A stretch of DNA of 40,047 nucleotides from Fidelibacterota bacterium (GTDB lineage: Bacteria > Fidelibacterota > Marinisomatia > Marinisomatales > UBA1611), in the NCBI GenBank assembly GCA_002718655.1, contig PBFM01000010.1, positions 1 through 40,047 of the forward strand, in the 5' to 3' direction. Shown here piece by piece: positions 1 through 9,170 of the stretch. Both the position numbers and the translations under genes were made by a program. The notes under the pieces are model-generated. The model was not told where the DNA came from. It saw nothing but the letters and a program-made list of their open reading frames with translations, and did no database searches. Position 1 is the stretch's first letter; every line of letters starts with the position of its first letter.

Positions 1-44
1 AAGCGAGGGTTTTATTGAGAGGTGTATGGTATTTACTCTCTGTG

Positions 45-118
<74 letters not shown>

Positions 119-120
119 TT

Positions 121-378
121 TTAATTTTTATTTTTATTTACATTATTATCGCGATATAAAATTGAGATAGGGATAATTATTATATAGCCAACAAACAACA
201 TAATGGGTGCAAGAGTGAGACTTTGAAAACTGTTCACACTTCCAGTAGCCATTACGATGTATCCTAAGATAATAAAAATGAGGCCAGTGAAAAAAATTAT
301 ATAATTTTTTTTTGATAGAGACCAATAATTGAATAACTCTGAGCTACTATCTGAATTTTTTTTGAAAATTTTGTTCAT
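121..378 (-). CDS. Small two-TM membrane protein, DUF3098-like
   Basis: 85 aa; 'NYIIFFTGLIFIILGYIVMATG...' followed by a second TM resembles DUF3098 proteins by eye. Confidence 0.6.
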   Translation of the reverse strand: MNKIFKKNSDSSSELFNYWSLSKKNYIIFFTGLIFIILGYIVMATGSVNSFQSLTLAPIMLFVGYIIIIPISILYRDNNVNKNKN

Positions 379-505
379 TTTGTATCAAAATTTACGCTTG
401 ATTGGAGTAGTGCCAAAATTATTTTTTTGTTCAGTTAGTTCAAAAATAATTGAAAACAAAATTTAATATTATTATAAAAATTACTATTAAATTCATCGCC
501 CGATA

Positions 506-1540
506 ATGGCTAATAAATTAAGGAAAAAATTAATAGTACCAATCGGTAAGGTTGTTTTATCAGTACTTTTTTTGGGAATAGTAGTGGTGTTAATCATTAT
601 TTATTGGCCACAAAATAATATTCACAAAATAACCAAAGTAAAGATAGAACCTGGCTCCTCACTTACTAGAATAACAAATCAATTACATAAAGAAAAAATA
701 ATATCAAATAAAAAGATGTTTGATTTTGCTGTGAGAATCTTAGGTAAAGAAAAGGAAATTCCGATTGGGACTTTTAACTTAATAAAAGCAAAATCAAACT
801 ATGATATCATTAATCAGCTTATTTTTGGTACACCTGAAGTAAAAAAAGTTACAATTCTTGAAGGATGGAATATAAATCAGATAGCTAGCCAATTAAGTAA
901 TAAATTAGGTCTCGATAGTACAAGAGTAGTACAACTAGCTTATGATCCATTATTTCTTAAATCAGAAGGTGTAAGTGCCTTATCGCTAGAAGGATATCTT
1001 TACCCCGATACATATTTTTTCTTTATTGGTGATGAACCTGAGTCAATTTTATCACAACTCGTAAAAAAACATAAACAGTTTTGGGTCAGGTCGCATATGA
1101 TACAAGCAAAAAAATTAAACCTGTCAAAAAATGAGATTATAACTTTAGCATCAATCATTGAAGGTGAAGCAATACATAACAGTGAAAGACCCAAAATCTC
1201 AGCTGTTTATCATAATAGATTAAACATTGGAATGAAGCTACAGGCTGACCCAACCATACAATACATTATCAGAGATGGTCCAAGACGATTACTTAATAAA
1301 GATTTAAGAATAGACTCACCTTATAATACATATTTAAATAAGGGTCTTCCCCCAGGTCCAATCAATTCACCTAGTAATCAATCACTGCTAGCAGCCTTAT
1401 ATCCAGAAAATAATGACTTTTTATTTTTTGTAGCTACTGGTGATGGTTACCATACTTTTACTACAAATGAAAAAGATCACAATAAAGCAAAAAGAAAACT
1501 TCAAAAATTGAGGCGTTCATTAAAAAGGAAAAAAAAATAA
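506..1540 (+). CDS. mltG: Endolytic murein transglycosylase MltG (YceG-like)
   Basis: N-terminal TM, 'LASIIEGEA...ERPKISAVYHNRLNIGMKLQADPTIQY' and 'LPPGPINSPSNQSLLAALYP' motifs. Confidence 0.95.
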   Translation: MANKLRKKLIVPIGKVVLSVLFLGIVVVLIIIYWPQNNIHKITKVKIEPGSSLTRITNQLHKEKIISNKKMFDFAVRILGKEKEIPIGTFNLIKAKSNYDIINQLIFGTPEVKKVTILEGWNINQIASQLSNKLGLDSTRVVQLAYDPLFLKSEGVSALSLEGYLYPDTYFFFIGDEPESILSQLVKKHKQFWVRSHMIQAKKLNLSKNEIITLASIIEGEAIHNSERPKISAVYHNRLNIGMKLQADPTIQYIIRDGPRRLLNKDLRIDSPYNTYLNKGLPPGPINSPSNQSLLAALYPENNDFLFFVATGDGYHTFTTNEKDHNKAKRKLQKLRRSLKRKKK

Positions 1541-3712
1541 ATGAGTTTAAAAAATTTAAATAGAATACAAAGGAAAGCGGTAGAGTCAATCGATGGCCCT
1601 GTTCTTATTTTTGCTGGAGCTGGTAGTGGGAAAACACGTGTACTGACTCATAAAATGTTTTACCTAATAAAAGAGAAATTATATAAGCCAGAAAATATAT
1701 TATCTGTTACTTTTACTAATAAAGCAGCAAAAGAAATGAAAAGTAGGGTTATGAAATTATTAAGAACTGATAATCTTCCCATCACAATTGGCACTTTTCA
1801 CTCAGTTTGTGCAAGATTATTAAGAAATGAATCTAGACATTTAGATATAAGCCCACATTTTGCAATTTATGATGTACAGGACCAATTAGATTTATTAAAA
1901 GTAATATTAAAAAATCTTAACATTCCAAAAGACCAAATAACACCCAATTTTGCTCGAAATCAAATTAGTTATTTGAAAAATAAAATGATAAGCCCTGATG
2001 CTCAACTACGAAAATCACGTACAATTAATGAAAAGAAATTTGTTGAGGTTTATAATGCTTATCAAAAATCCTTAGCTGACAATGATGCATTAGACTTTGA
2101 TGACTTATTGTTATTTCCCTTAGAATTATTTGAAAAAAACCCAAAAATCCTCTCCAAGTACCAAAATAGGTGGAAATATATATTAGTTGATGAATACCAA
2201 GATACAAATAGACCTCAATTTTTTTTCTTAACAAAGCTTGCTGAAAAAAATGAAAATATTTGCGTTGTAGGTGATGATGATCAATCAATTTATGGTTGGC
2301 GTGGTGCAGATGTGACTAATATACTGGATTTTGAAAAGTTCTTTCCAAGTTGTAGGGTTTTTACTCTTGAAAAAAATTATAGATCGACTCAGCAAATACT
2401 AGATGCAGCAACAGCCGTTGTGACCCATAACGATCGCAGAGCAAAGAAAAAATTATTTGCGGAGAATGGTTCAGGAGAACTATTAGGATTGATTGAAACA
2501 AGTGACGAACTTGAAGAATCAGATGCAATTATCTCTGCATTAGAGAAGGAAATAAAAATAAACAAACGCACTTTTAAAGATTTTTCAGTACTTTACAGGA
2601 CTAATGCGCAATCTCGCCCACTTGAAGATAGTTTTAGAAGAATGGGAATACCCTACAATCTAGTAGGTAGTATTAGATTTTATGACCGTAAAGAGGTAAA
2701 AGATGTTTTAGCATATTTAAGGCTTGTAATTAATCTTAAAGATACAATATCACTTAGAAGAGTGGTCAACTTTCCTGCAAGAGGAATTGGTTTGAAAACA
2801 ATGGATAAATGTGTTTACCAAGCTGAAAAAGATAAAATAGAATTATTTGAAGTTTTGAAAAAAGCAGATGAATTACCAATACGCGGAAAACAATCCGACT
2901 CATTAATTAAATTTTATAGTTTGATAAAAAAATATAATGGTTTAAGAAAAAAATTGAGTGCTAGTGAATTAAGTCAAAGTTTGATTGAAGAGGCAGGTAT
3001 TTTAACTCAATTTAAAAAATCTAAAAATATTGACGATAAAGAAAGATACGAAAATGTAAGAGAATTATTAAATAGCATAGATGAATTTTGTTCCAAAAGA
3101 GAAAATACTACATTAAGTGATTTCCTTGAGGAAGTTTCATTGTTAACGGATTTAGACCATTGGAATGATTCAGATAACAGGGTCACTTTAATGACAGTTC
3201 ATTCGGCAAAAGGTCTTGAGTTCCCAGTAATTTTTATCGCTGGTCTTGATGATGGATTATTTCCATTATTTTCATCAATTGAACAAAAAAAGGATTTGGA
3301 AGAAGAAAGAAGGCTTTTTTACGTTGCTCTTACAAGAGCTGAAGAGCGAGTGTTTTTACTTTATGCGACAAATAGGCGAAGAATGGGTGGTGAAAACGTA
3401 TTAGGGTTACCAAGTAGATTTATTAGTGAAATTCCGCCAGAATATTTAGATAGGATTGAATTTCAATCAGCATTAACTAGAAGAGTAATCTCTGATTCTG
3501 GACAAAAAAGAACTAAGATTAGAGTTAGGAGGACTGTAACAACCTTTGATGATTTTAAAGTTGGGGATATGGTAGAACATTCAATCTTTGGTATAGGTAA
3601 AATAATGGTCCTAAGTGGTACAGGTGAGAATCAGAGAGTAGGTGTCATATTTAAAGATGGTACAAAGAAAAAGCTGATAGTAAAATATGCAAATTTGACA
3701 AAGGTAAGTTGA
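1541..3712 (+). CDS. pcrA: UvrD/PcrA-type superfamily 1 DNA helicase
   Basis: Walker A 'FAGAGSGKT', 'VDEYQDTN', 'VGDDDQSIYGWRGA', 'LMTVHSAKGLEF', 'EEERRLFYVALTRA'. Confidence 0.96.
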   Translation: MSLKNLNRIQRKAVESIDGPVLIFAGAGSGKTRVLTHKMFYLIKEKLYKPENILSVTFTNKAAKEMKSRVMKLLRTDNLPITIGTFHSVCARLLRNESRHLDISPHFAIYDVQDQLDLLKVILKNLNIPKDQITPNFARNQISYLKNKMISPDAQLRKSRTINEKKFVEVYNAYQKSLADNDALDFDDLLLFPLELFEKNPKILSKYQNRWKYILVDEYQDTNRPQFFFLTKLAEKNENICVVGDDDQSIYGWRGADVTNILDFEKFFPSCRVFTLEKNYRSTQQILDAATAVVTHNDRRAKKKLFAENGSGELLGLIETSDELEESDAIISALEKEIKINKRTFKDFSVLYRTNAQSRPLEDSFRRMGIPYNLVGSIRFYDRKEVKDVLAYLRLVINLKDTISLRRVVNFPARGIGLKTMDKCVYQAEKDKIELFEVLKKADELPIRGKQSDSLIKFYSLIKKYNGLRKKLSASELSQSLIEEAGILTQFKKSKNIDDKERYENVRELLNSIDEFCSKRENTTLSDFLEEVSLLTDLDHWNDSDNRVTLMTVHSAKGLEFPVIFIAGLDDGLFPLFSSIEQKKDLEEERRLFYVALTRAEERVFLLYATNRRRMGGENVLGLPSRFISEIPPEYLDRIEFQSALTRRVISDSGQKRTKIRVRRTVTTFDDFKVGDMVEHSIFGIGKIMVLSGTGENQRVGVIFKDGTKKKLIVKYANLTKVS

Positions 3713-3717
3713 TTATT

Positions 3718-3741
3718 TATCAATTTAATTCATTATTGATA
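3718..3741. promoter_or_regulatory. Palindrome upstream of fur-family gene (possible operator)
   Basis: TATCAAT-N10-ATTGATA perfect 7-bp arms, about 33 nt upstream of the ATG. Confidence 0.4.
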
Positions 3742-3773
3742 GTATTTAAATCTTAATTATATTAAAATGAGTA

Positions 3774-4196
3774 ATGGGAAAAGCTAGTTCAATTATTTTA
3801 AATGAGGTTCTTAAAACAGAAGGTCTTCGTTATACAGAACAAAGACAAGCAGTTTGGGATGAGATTCTTCGAATTCAAGACCATAGAGATGCTGAGGATA
3901 TTTATCTAACACTTGTTAGAAAAAATATAAAAGTTTCAAGAGCTACAGTATATAGGACAATTGATGTTTTAGAAAAAAATAGATTAGTTAGAAAAATGGA
4001 TGTAGGAGATGGTCGAAGTTTATACGAACCTAGATTAAATAATGAGCACCATGATCATATGATCTGTATGGATACTGGAAAAATTATTGAATTTTACAAT
4101 GAGGATTTAGAGAACCTACAGGATAAAATTGCTAAAGAACATGGCTATAGAGTCATTAAACACGTTCATCAGCTTTTCGTGAAACCAATAAAGTAA
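3774..4196 (+). CDS. fur: Fur-family metalloregulator
   Basis: 'LRYTEQRQAVWDEI', 'VSRATVYRTIDVLEKNRLV', 'HHDHMICMDTGKIIEF'. Confidence 0.9.
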   Translation: MGKASSIILNEVLKTEGLRYTEQRQAVWDEILRIQDHRDAEDIYLTLVRKNIKVSRATVYRTIDVLEKNRLVRKMDVGDGRSLYEPRLNNEHHDHMICMDTGKIIEFYNEDLENLQDKIAKEHGYRVIKHVHQLFVKPIK

Positions 4197-4205
4197 TCTT
4201 TACTT

Positions 4206-4700
4206 CTAGTATAACTCTTTTTTCATTTTATAATAAGTGGTCTTCGATTTTTTTTCAAAAAATTTGTATCCAATCTTTTCAAAAAGTTTTATACTTATTT
4301 TATCTTTCTTATTTATGGAAACAACAATGTAGTTTAAGTTTATTTTCTGTCCATAATTTTCTATTTTTTTTGTGAGCTTTTGCCCAAATCCATTTCTTCT
4401 GAAAGCAGGATCAATAAAAAGATGAAAAATACTACCATAGCCATCAAAGATTTTTACGCTAACATGACCAATTATCCATTTATTTCTTTTTATTATTAAG
4501 GTTTTAATTTCATGATTTATGTCATCCTTGTAATAATACAATAACCACTTTTTATAATTAAATGGGAAGGTGACTTTTGGTGCGAAAAAGTTTAAGGTTT
4601 TAGGATTGCGTAACCATTTACTAAGTATTTTTTCCATAATTTTTTTATCATCTTTCGATAAATAAGAAATTTCTTCTATTTTATATTCTTGTAATGCCAC
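4206..4700 (-). CDS. GNAT-family N-acetyltransferase
   Basis: 164 aa; 'FIDPAFRRNGFGQKLTKKIENYG...LFEKIGYKFFEKK' acetyl-CoA-binding type motif. Confidence 0.8.
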   Translation of the reverse strand: MALQEYKIEEISYLSKDDKKIMEKILSKWLRNPKTLNFFAPKVTFPFNYKKWLLYYYKDDINHEIKTLIIKRNKWIIGHVSVKIFDGYGSIFHLFIDPAFRRNGFGQKLTKKIENYGQKINLNYIVVSINKKDKISIKLFEKIGYKFFEKKSKTTYYKMKKELY

Positions 4701-4749
4701 AGTAAAAATTAGAATAAATTGGTTAATTAAAGGAAAAAAATTAGGAAGT

Positions 4750-5712
4750 ATGAAAAAATTAAAGTCTATTAAATCATTTGTTGAAGGCGAAAAAATTCAA
4801 GGATTTTTTTTATGCACGGAAAAACATCTAAGGCATACAAGAAATGGAGATATATATATTGACATAGAATTAAGAGATATAACAGGGCATATTTCAGGAA
4901 AGATTTGGAATAATATTTCAGCATTGAATGAAAAATTTGTAGCAGGAAATGCAGTTGCTATATCTGGAATTGTAGAACTATATCTTGAAAAAACTCAACT
5001 TAATGTTAAAAAAATAAATAAAGCTACAATTCAGCATTATGCACGTTATGGATTTGACCCCGCAAATGTTGTTCCTTCATCCAAGAAAAACACAGATAGA
5101 ATGTGGAAGGATATTAAATCTAATATTCGATTAATGAATGATAAATCACTTCGCCGGTTAGTAGAGTCCATATATCGTTCTTTCAAGAAAAAAATTATAA
5201 TTTTACCAGGCTCTATAAAATCTTATTATTCATTTCGTTCCGGGTTCATTGAGCATATTGTTTCCATGTTGAGATTGGCAAACAAAATCACTTCATCCTA
5301 CAATATTAATAAAGACATGGTAATTGCTGGAATTTTTCTACATGACATTGGAAAATTAAGAGAAATTAATTCTGAATATATTGCTGATTATACCATAGAG
5401 GGTAATTTATTAGGAAGTAAGGTATTAGGTAGAGATATTCTCATGGAAAATGCTAGGCATATAAAAAATCTAAATGAAATAGATTTATTAAAGCTTGAGC
5501 ACATCATTCTCGTATGTGGATTTAACAACGAGTTAAAATCAGAAGATATTCCTTCATTTTCTGAAGCATTATTTATTAAACAAATCAAAATGTTAGATAC
5601 CAGTATGAACATTATGGATATGGTCTATGATGAGGAAAAAGAAAATAGTACTTTTACAACAAGGTTTAATTATTTTGGAATACCCCTTTTGAAAGGAAAT
5701 GAAACTAGATAA
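4750..5712 (+). CDS. OB-fold plus HD-domain protein, YhaM-like 3'-5' exonuclease
   Basis: N-terminal OB-type region ('DIELRDITGHISGKIWNN') and HD motif 'AGIFLHDIGKLREI'. Confidence 0.8.
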   Translation: MKKLKSIKSFVEGEKIQGFFLCTEKHLRHTRNGDIYIDIELRDITGHISGKIWNNISALNEKFVAGNAVAISGIVELYLEKTQLNVKKINKATIQHYARYGFDPANVVPSSKKNTDRMWKDIKSNIRLMNDKSLRRLVESIYRSFKKKIIILPGSIKSYYSFRSGFIEHIVSMLRLANKITSSYNINKDMVIAGIFLHDIGKLREINSEYIADYTIEGNLLGSKVLGRDILMENARHIKNLNEIDLLKLEHIILVCGFNNELKSEDIPSFSEALFIKQIKMLDTSMNIMDMVYDEEKENSTFTTRFNYFGIPLLKGNETR

Positions 5713-6220
5713 GATTGTAAAAGCTTCAATTTTTGCTGGTACTTCCATTGGACTAGGATTTGCCTTTGTTTTTATACCAAACGTAGAATTCATATCCGTA
5801 ACAGTTTTCATTTCAGGTATGTACTTGGGATTCCCATTTGGCATCCTTATTGGATTTTCAACTATGTTAATTTATTCTGTTCTAAATCCAATGGGTTCAG
5901 GGTTAATTCATTTGCCACTTTTATTTAGTCAATTAATTGCAATGGCTGGGATTGGAGGTCTAGGGTCAGCTTTCAGAAAAATTTTTAGGAATATGGGTAT
6001 CAAGACTCTTATGCTGGTTTCTGGAATTTTAGGCTTCATATGCACTGTATGGTATGATATGCTAACAAGCTTATCATACCCATTGAGTGCAGGTTACAGT
6101 TGGGAAGAATCTATGGCATTTGCAATTTCAGGTTTTATGTTCACTATTATTCACGTAATCTCAAACTGCATTATTTTTTCAATTGTAGTACCAGGGTTTA
6201 TAAAAAGGTTAAATAATTAA
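5699..6220 (+). CDS. ECF transporter S-component-like integral membrane protein
   Basis: 173 aa, about six hydrophobic segments; 'GMYLGFPFGILIGFSTMLIYSVLNPMGSG...LLFSQLIAMAGIGGLG' resembles S components; substrate not determinable. Confidence 0.65.
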   Translation: MKLDKIVKASIFAGTSIGLGFAFVFIPNVEFISVTVFISGMYLGFPFGILIGFSTMLIYSVLNPMGSGLIHLPLLFSQLIAMAGIGGLGSAFRKIFRNMGIKTLMLVSGILGFICTVWYDMLTSLSYPLSAGYSWEESMAFAISGFMFTIIHVISNCIIFSIVVPGFIKRLNN

Positions 6221-6221
6221 T

Positions 6222-7829
6222 ATGAGATTGTTGATAATAGTATTATCAAGTTTTATTTACGGTAACAACCTTTCCTCATTACCTTTTGATTGGTCTGGCC
6301 AATTTGGACTATTTAATCATCAAGGAAGTCTTTTATGGAATAATGATTGGTATTCAAAATCACTTTTTTTTGATGGTACATGGTCTGTTTATCCGACAAT
6401 GTATGGTGATGAAATAAAAAAGGATTTTAATTTTAGCCGAACAAAGCATAAAGATATTTTTGGGAAAAATGATAATCAAGAAAATGATTCATACTTTAAA
6501 TATGATCAAGGTGATTATCTTCTTGATAGATTTTCTTGTGGAATAATATTAAAAACAAAAAGAAGACTTGCAAGTTTTAATGGTTTTAAAAGGACCTATT
6601 CGGGCAATAAAAACCAATATGCAAACAATTCTTATCAGCCACAGCAGCAATCATATGTATTTTCATACAAATCAAATGAGGATCAACAAAACATAGGTTT
6701 CACATTAGGTCATTTTGATACATATTCAGGATTTCCTGATGGAACTGAGATAGGTTTAATTGATAATCAGATAATTACTTCAAATCTTAACTGGGGCAAT
6801 AAATTATTGACTTCATATATAACGTTATCCTTAGATCAGTTTTATCAAAAGTATAAAACAAAACATACACTTTCTAGTTATCATAAATCTAGATTCCTAA
6901 TTAGAAAAAATTTTGAATTAGATTTAGTTTTACCAACCAATAATCAAAACTTATTTGCTAATATTTCGCATAATTCTCGATCTATAAACATAGATACTAC
7001 AGTTAATTTAAAATGGAATAATTATTTAATTGGATATGGCAATGATTCAACAAAAATTATCTTTAGTATTTTCCATCTCTCTAATAAGTTTTTATTTCAG
7101 ACATCTTTAGATTTCAAGAAAAAAATAGGGCCATTCGTAGCAAAAATTAATTATGACATTGATTATAAACCCATACATCCATACTATGTTCTGTTTCTAA
7201 ATGAAAATATTACCAAAAAAGAAATTCAAAGAAAAAATGCTAGTGCACTTATTTATTATAAATTCAAAAATGGTCGTATTTCTTCATCATTTTATCAAAT
7301 AAATGATGAAGAAGAATTTTGGAGCATGATTGATGGTAATACTGTAAACAATCTTGTGCACAGAATGCTTTCCCTTGATTACAGTTCTATTATTTTTAAT
7401 AATACTGAAGTTAAATTGAAATATAACATCCAAAATTCAGATGGATTATACTCCGGCGGGATTAAAAATTGGCTAGAAATTGGCCTAAGTTCAAATTTTA
7501 AGGTCTTCGATGATAAAATGATGATTAATCTAAATTGTGATTTTATTCAATTAAGTTATGGAACCAATAAAAGAACATTAAATCCAATAGAGATGGTGCC
7601 AGACTTGAATAGTTTTGATATATATGATAATAATCCTGTTAATGTAATCAATACGAGCATATCTGCTAAAGTAAATAATTTTATCATTTCATATGAGTCA
7701 TATAACTTTATTGATATAATCTATAATTCAATCAATCTCAATCGAGGGAATAGTGTATACTATGACCCGACCATACCAGATCTAGGCCACCAAACAATTA
7801 TCTCAATAAAATGGGCGTTCAAGGATTAA
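6222..7829 (+). CDS. Putative outer-membrane beta-barrel protein
   Basis: N-terminal signal-like segment, alternating polar/hydrophobic strands rich in Asn/Tyr/Ser, aromatic C-terminal strand 'TIISIKWAFKD'; starts 1 nt after the S-component stop. Confidence 0.55.
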   Translation: MRLLIIVLSSFIYGNNLSSLPFDWSGQFGLFNHQGSLLWNNDWYSKSLFFDGTWSVYPTMYGDEIKKDFNFSRTKHKDIFGKNDNQENDSYFKYDQGDYLLDRFSCGIILKTKRRLASFNGFKRTYSGNKNQYANNSYQPQQQSYVFSYKSNEDQQNIGFTLGHFDTYSGFPDGTEIGLIDNQIITSNLNWGNKLLTSYITLSLDQFYQKYKTKHTLSSYHKSRFLIRKNFELDLVLPTNNQNLFANISHNSRSINIDTTVNLKWNNYLIGYGNDSTKIIFSIFHLSNKFLFQTSLDFKKKIGPFVAKINYDIDYKPIHPYYVLFLNENITKKEIQRKNASALIYYKFKNGRISSSFYQINDEEEFWSMIDGNTVNNLVHRMLSLDYSSIIFNNTEVKLKYNIQNSDGLYSGGIKNWLEIGLSSNFKVFDDKMMINLNCDFIQLSYGTNKRTLNPIEMVPDLNSFDIYDNNPVNVINTSISAKVNNFIISYESYNFIDIIYNSINLNRGNSVYYDPTIPDLGHQTIISIKWAFKD

Positions 7830-8839
7830 TTGTTTTTCCAAATTGCATAATCATTTGGAAGTGCACCAACAGATATGAAGGTCTCTAATTCGCCTATTTC
7901 ATTGTATGTAAAAACCGTATCTGGGGCATTGTAATCACTTGTTCCTAGATATAGAATATCGTCATTATCATGAAATGCAGAATAAGGTGTTCTTGTTGAT
8001 AAGGAACCTATTTTAGCCGAAAGATTTAAACTCAAATCATCATCAAGTGGTGCTATCCCACCACTAGTTGTTCTGTAGACGATTTCATTAATTTTTAGTA
8101 TTCCTCCTCCACAAACTATTCCTGGACCATAATTATTTATCGTAACCTCACCAGTTTCTAAATCTAACTTACTTGATCCGTAGTATGCAGTATACCAATC
8201 TGAAGAATAAAAGGTCCTTGATATCCATAAAAAATTATTATCGATAATAAGTTGCTGGGGGCCACGACCTACTTCATATGTTTGTAAAATACTATTAGAA
8301 GAGATGTCAATTTTTACGACACTGGAACCTTGATTTGTATCATATAACTCTAAATTAGGTAAGCTTATCCAAAGATATTGCCCATCATATACGATATCTT
8401 CTGGAATACCTTGGAGAGGTATGGATGTTTCAATTGCATATGTATTGAGATTCAAAATTTTAACATCCATTGAGTTCCAATTAGTAAAATATAATTTATC
8501 ATTAACGATTACCATATTTCTGGGGCTCGAATTGTTAGTGGATATTTCTATACCAGGTAAATTAAGGCCAGATTCTGTAATGGTATATTTTTTGATCAAA
8601 TGGCTATTATTAGCAATTACAAAAAGTTTATCACCATCTACTAGTAGTGATTGAACGACGTCTCCAATATTTTCAACGGATTGTATTACCTGGTTATTTT
8701 TTATTACTGCTATTGAACCATCACTATTTCCAAATGTGCCTTCAGATGATATAAACAAGATATCTGAATCTTCTGTTGTTTTTATTGAATCTTCGCAACT
8801 TATATATAGTAGAATAAAAAGAGGTATGACTTTTCTCAT
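7826..8839 (-). CDS. BtuG-like (DUF5074/YncE-type beta-propeller) lipoprotein, probable cobalamin-binding surface protein
   Basis: Start reassigned to ATG at 8839 (MRKVIPLFILLYISC, lipobox-like) rather than 8893; 'EGTFGNSDGSIAVIKNNQ...GDVVQSLLVDGDKLFVIANNS...SPRNMVIVNDKLYFTNWNSMDVKILNLNTY' resembles DUF5074 propeller repeats; preceded by a cobalamin riboswitch. Confidence 0.75.
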   Translation of the reverse strand: MRKVIPLFILLYISCEDSIKTTEDSDILFISSEGTFGNSDGSIAVIKNNQVIQSVENIGDVVQSLLVDGDKLFVIANNSHLIKKYTITESGLNLPGIEISTNNSSPRNMVIVNDKLYFTNWNSMDVKILNLNTYAIETSIPLQGIPEDIVYDGQYLWISLPNLELYDTNQGSSVVKIDISSNSILQTYEVGRGPQQLIIDNNFLWISRTFYSSDWYTAYYGSSKLDLETGEVTINNYGPGIVCGGGILKINEIVYRTTSGGIAPLDDDLSLNLSAKIGSLSTRTPYSAFHDNDDILYLGTSDYNAPDTVFTYNEIGELETFISVGALPNDYAIWKNN

Positions 8840-8864
8840 ATTGTTTTCCAAATTTAATTCAGGT

Positions 8865-9080
8865 GTGGGATATATAATGACAAATAATCCCACTTTTAAC
8901 CCGAAAGTGTTATTTAAGAAGCTTCATATAATCAGGTCTCCTGGCTTATGCAGTAATCAACCAATTCCGTCTTCTTCAATACACAAAAGGTAAAAAATGA
9001 CTCTTGGGTTTGGTATTCTGCAAATACAGTAGCGGGCACTGCACTCGACTCAAACGAGTTTCCCTGTTTTAAATGAAAGT
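8865..9080 (-). promoter_or_regulatory. Cobalamin riboswitch (aptamer about 8921-9080, expression platform about 8865-8910)
   Basis: Minus strand has CAGGGAA...AGTGCAGTGCCCGCTACTGTA...GCCAGGAGACCTG (B12-box GCCAGGAGACC), P1 TTTCAT/ATGAAG, L5 AACCC complementary to the GGGTT loop of a downstream hairpin. Confidence 0.92.
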
Positions 9081-9170
9081 TATATTCATAAAAATTTTAC
9101 ACAAAATAAAAATTGTTATCAATATTAAAACTAACTGTTTTCCAATAATTTCATAGATTAATTTTTTGTT

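Noticed and set aside
8840-8893. Upstream in-frame extension of the BtuG-like ORF (MGLFVIIYPTPELNLENN)
   Set aside because: It lies inside the riboswitch expression platform, and the internal ATG at 8839 gives a proper lipoprotein signal.
8736-8993. 85-aa plus-strand ORF overlapping the BtuG-like gene and riboswitch
   Set aside because: Antisense to a convincing CDS and structured RNA; composition is not protein-like.
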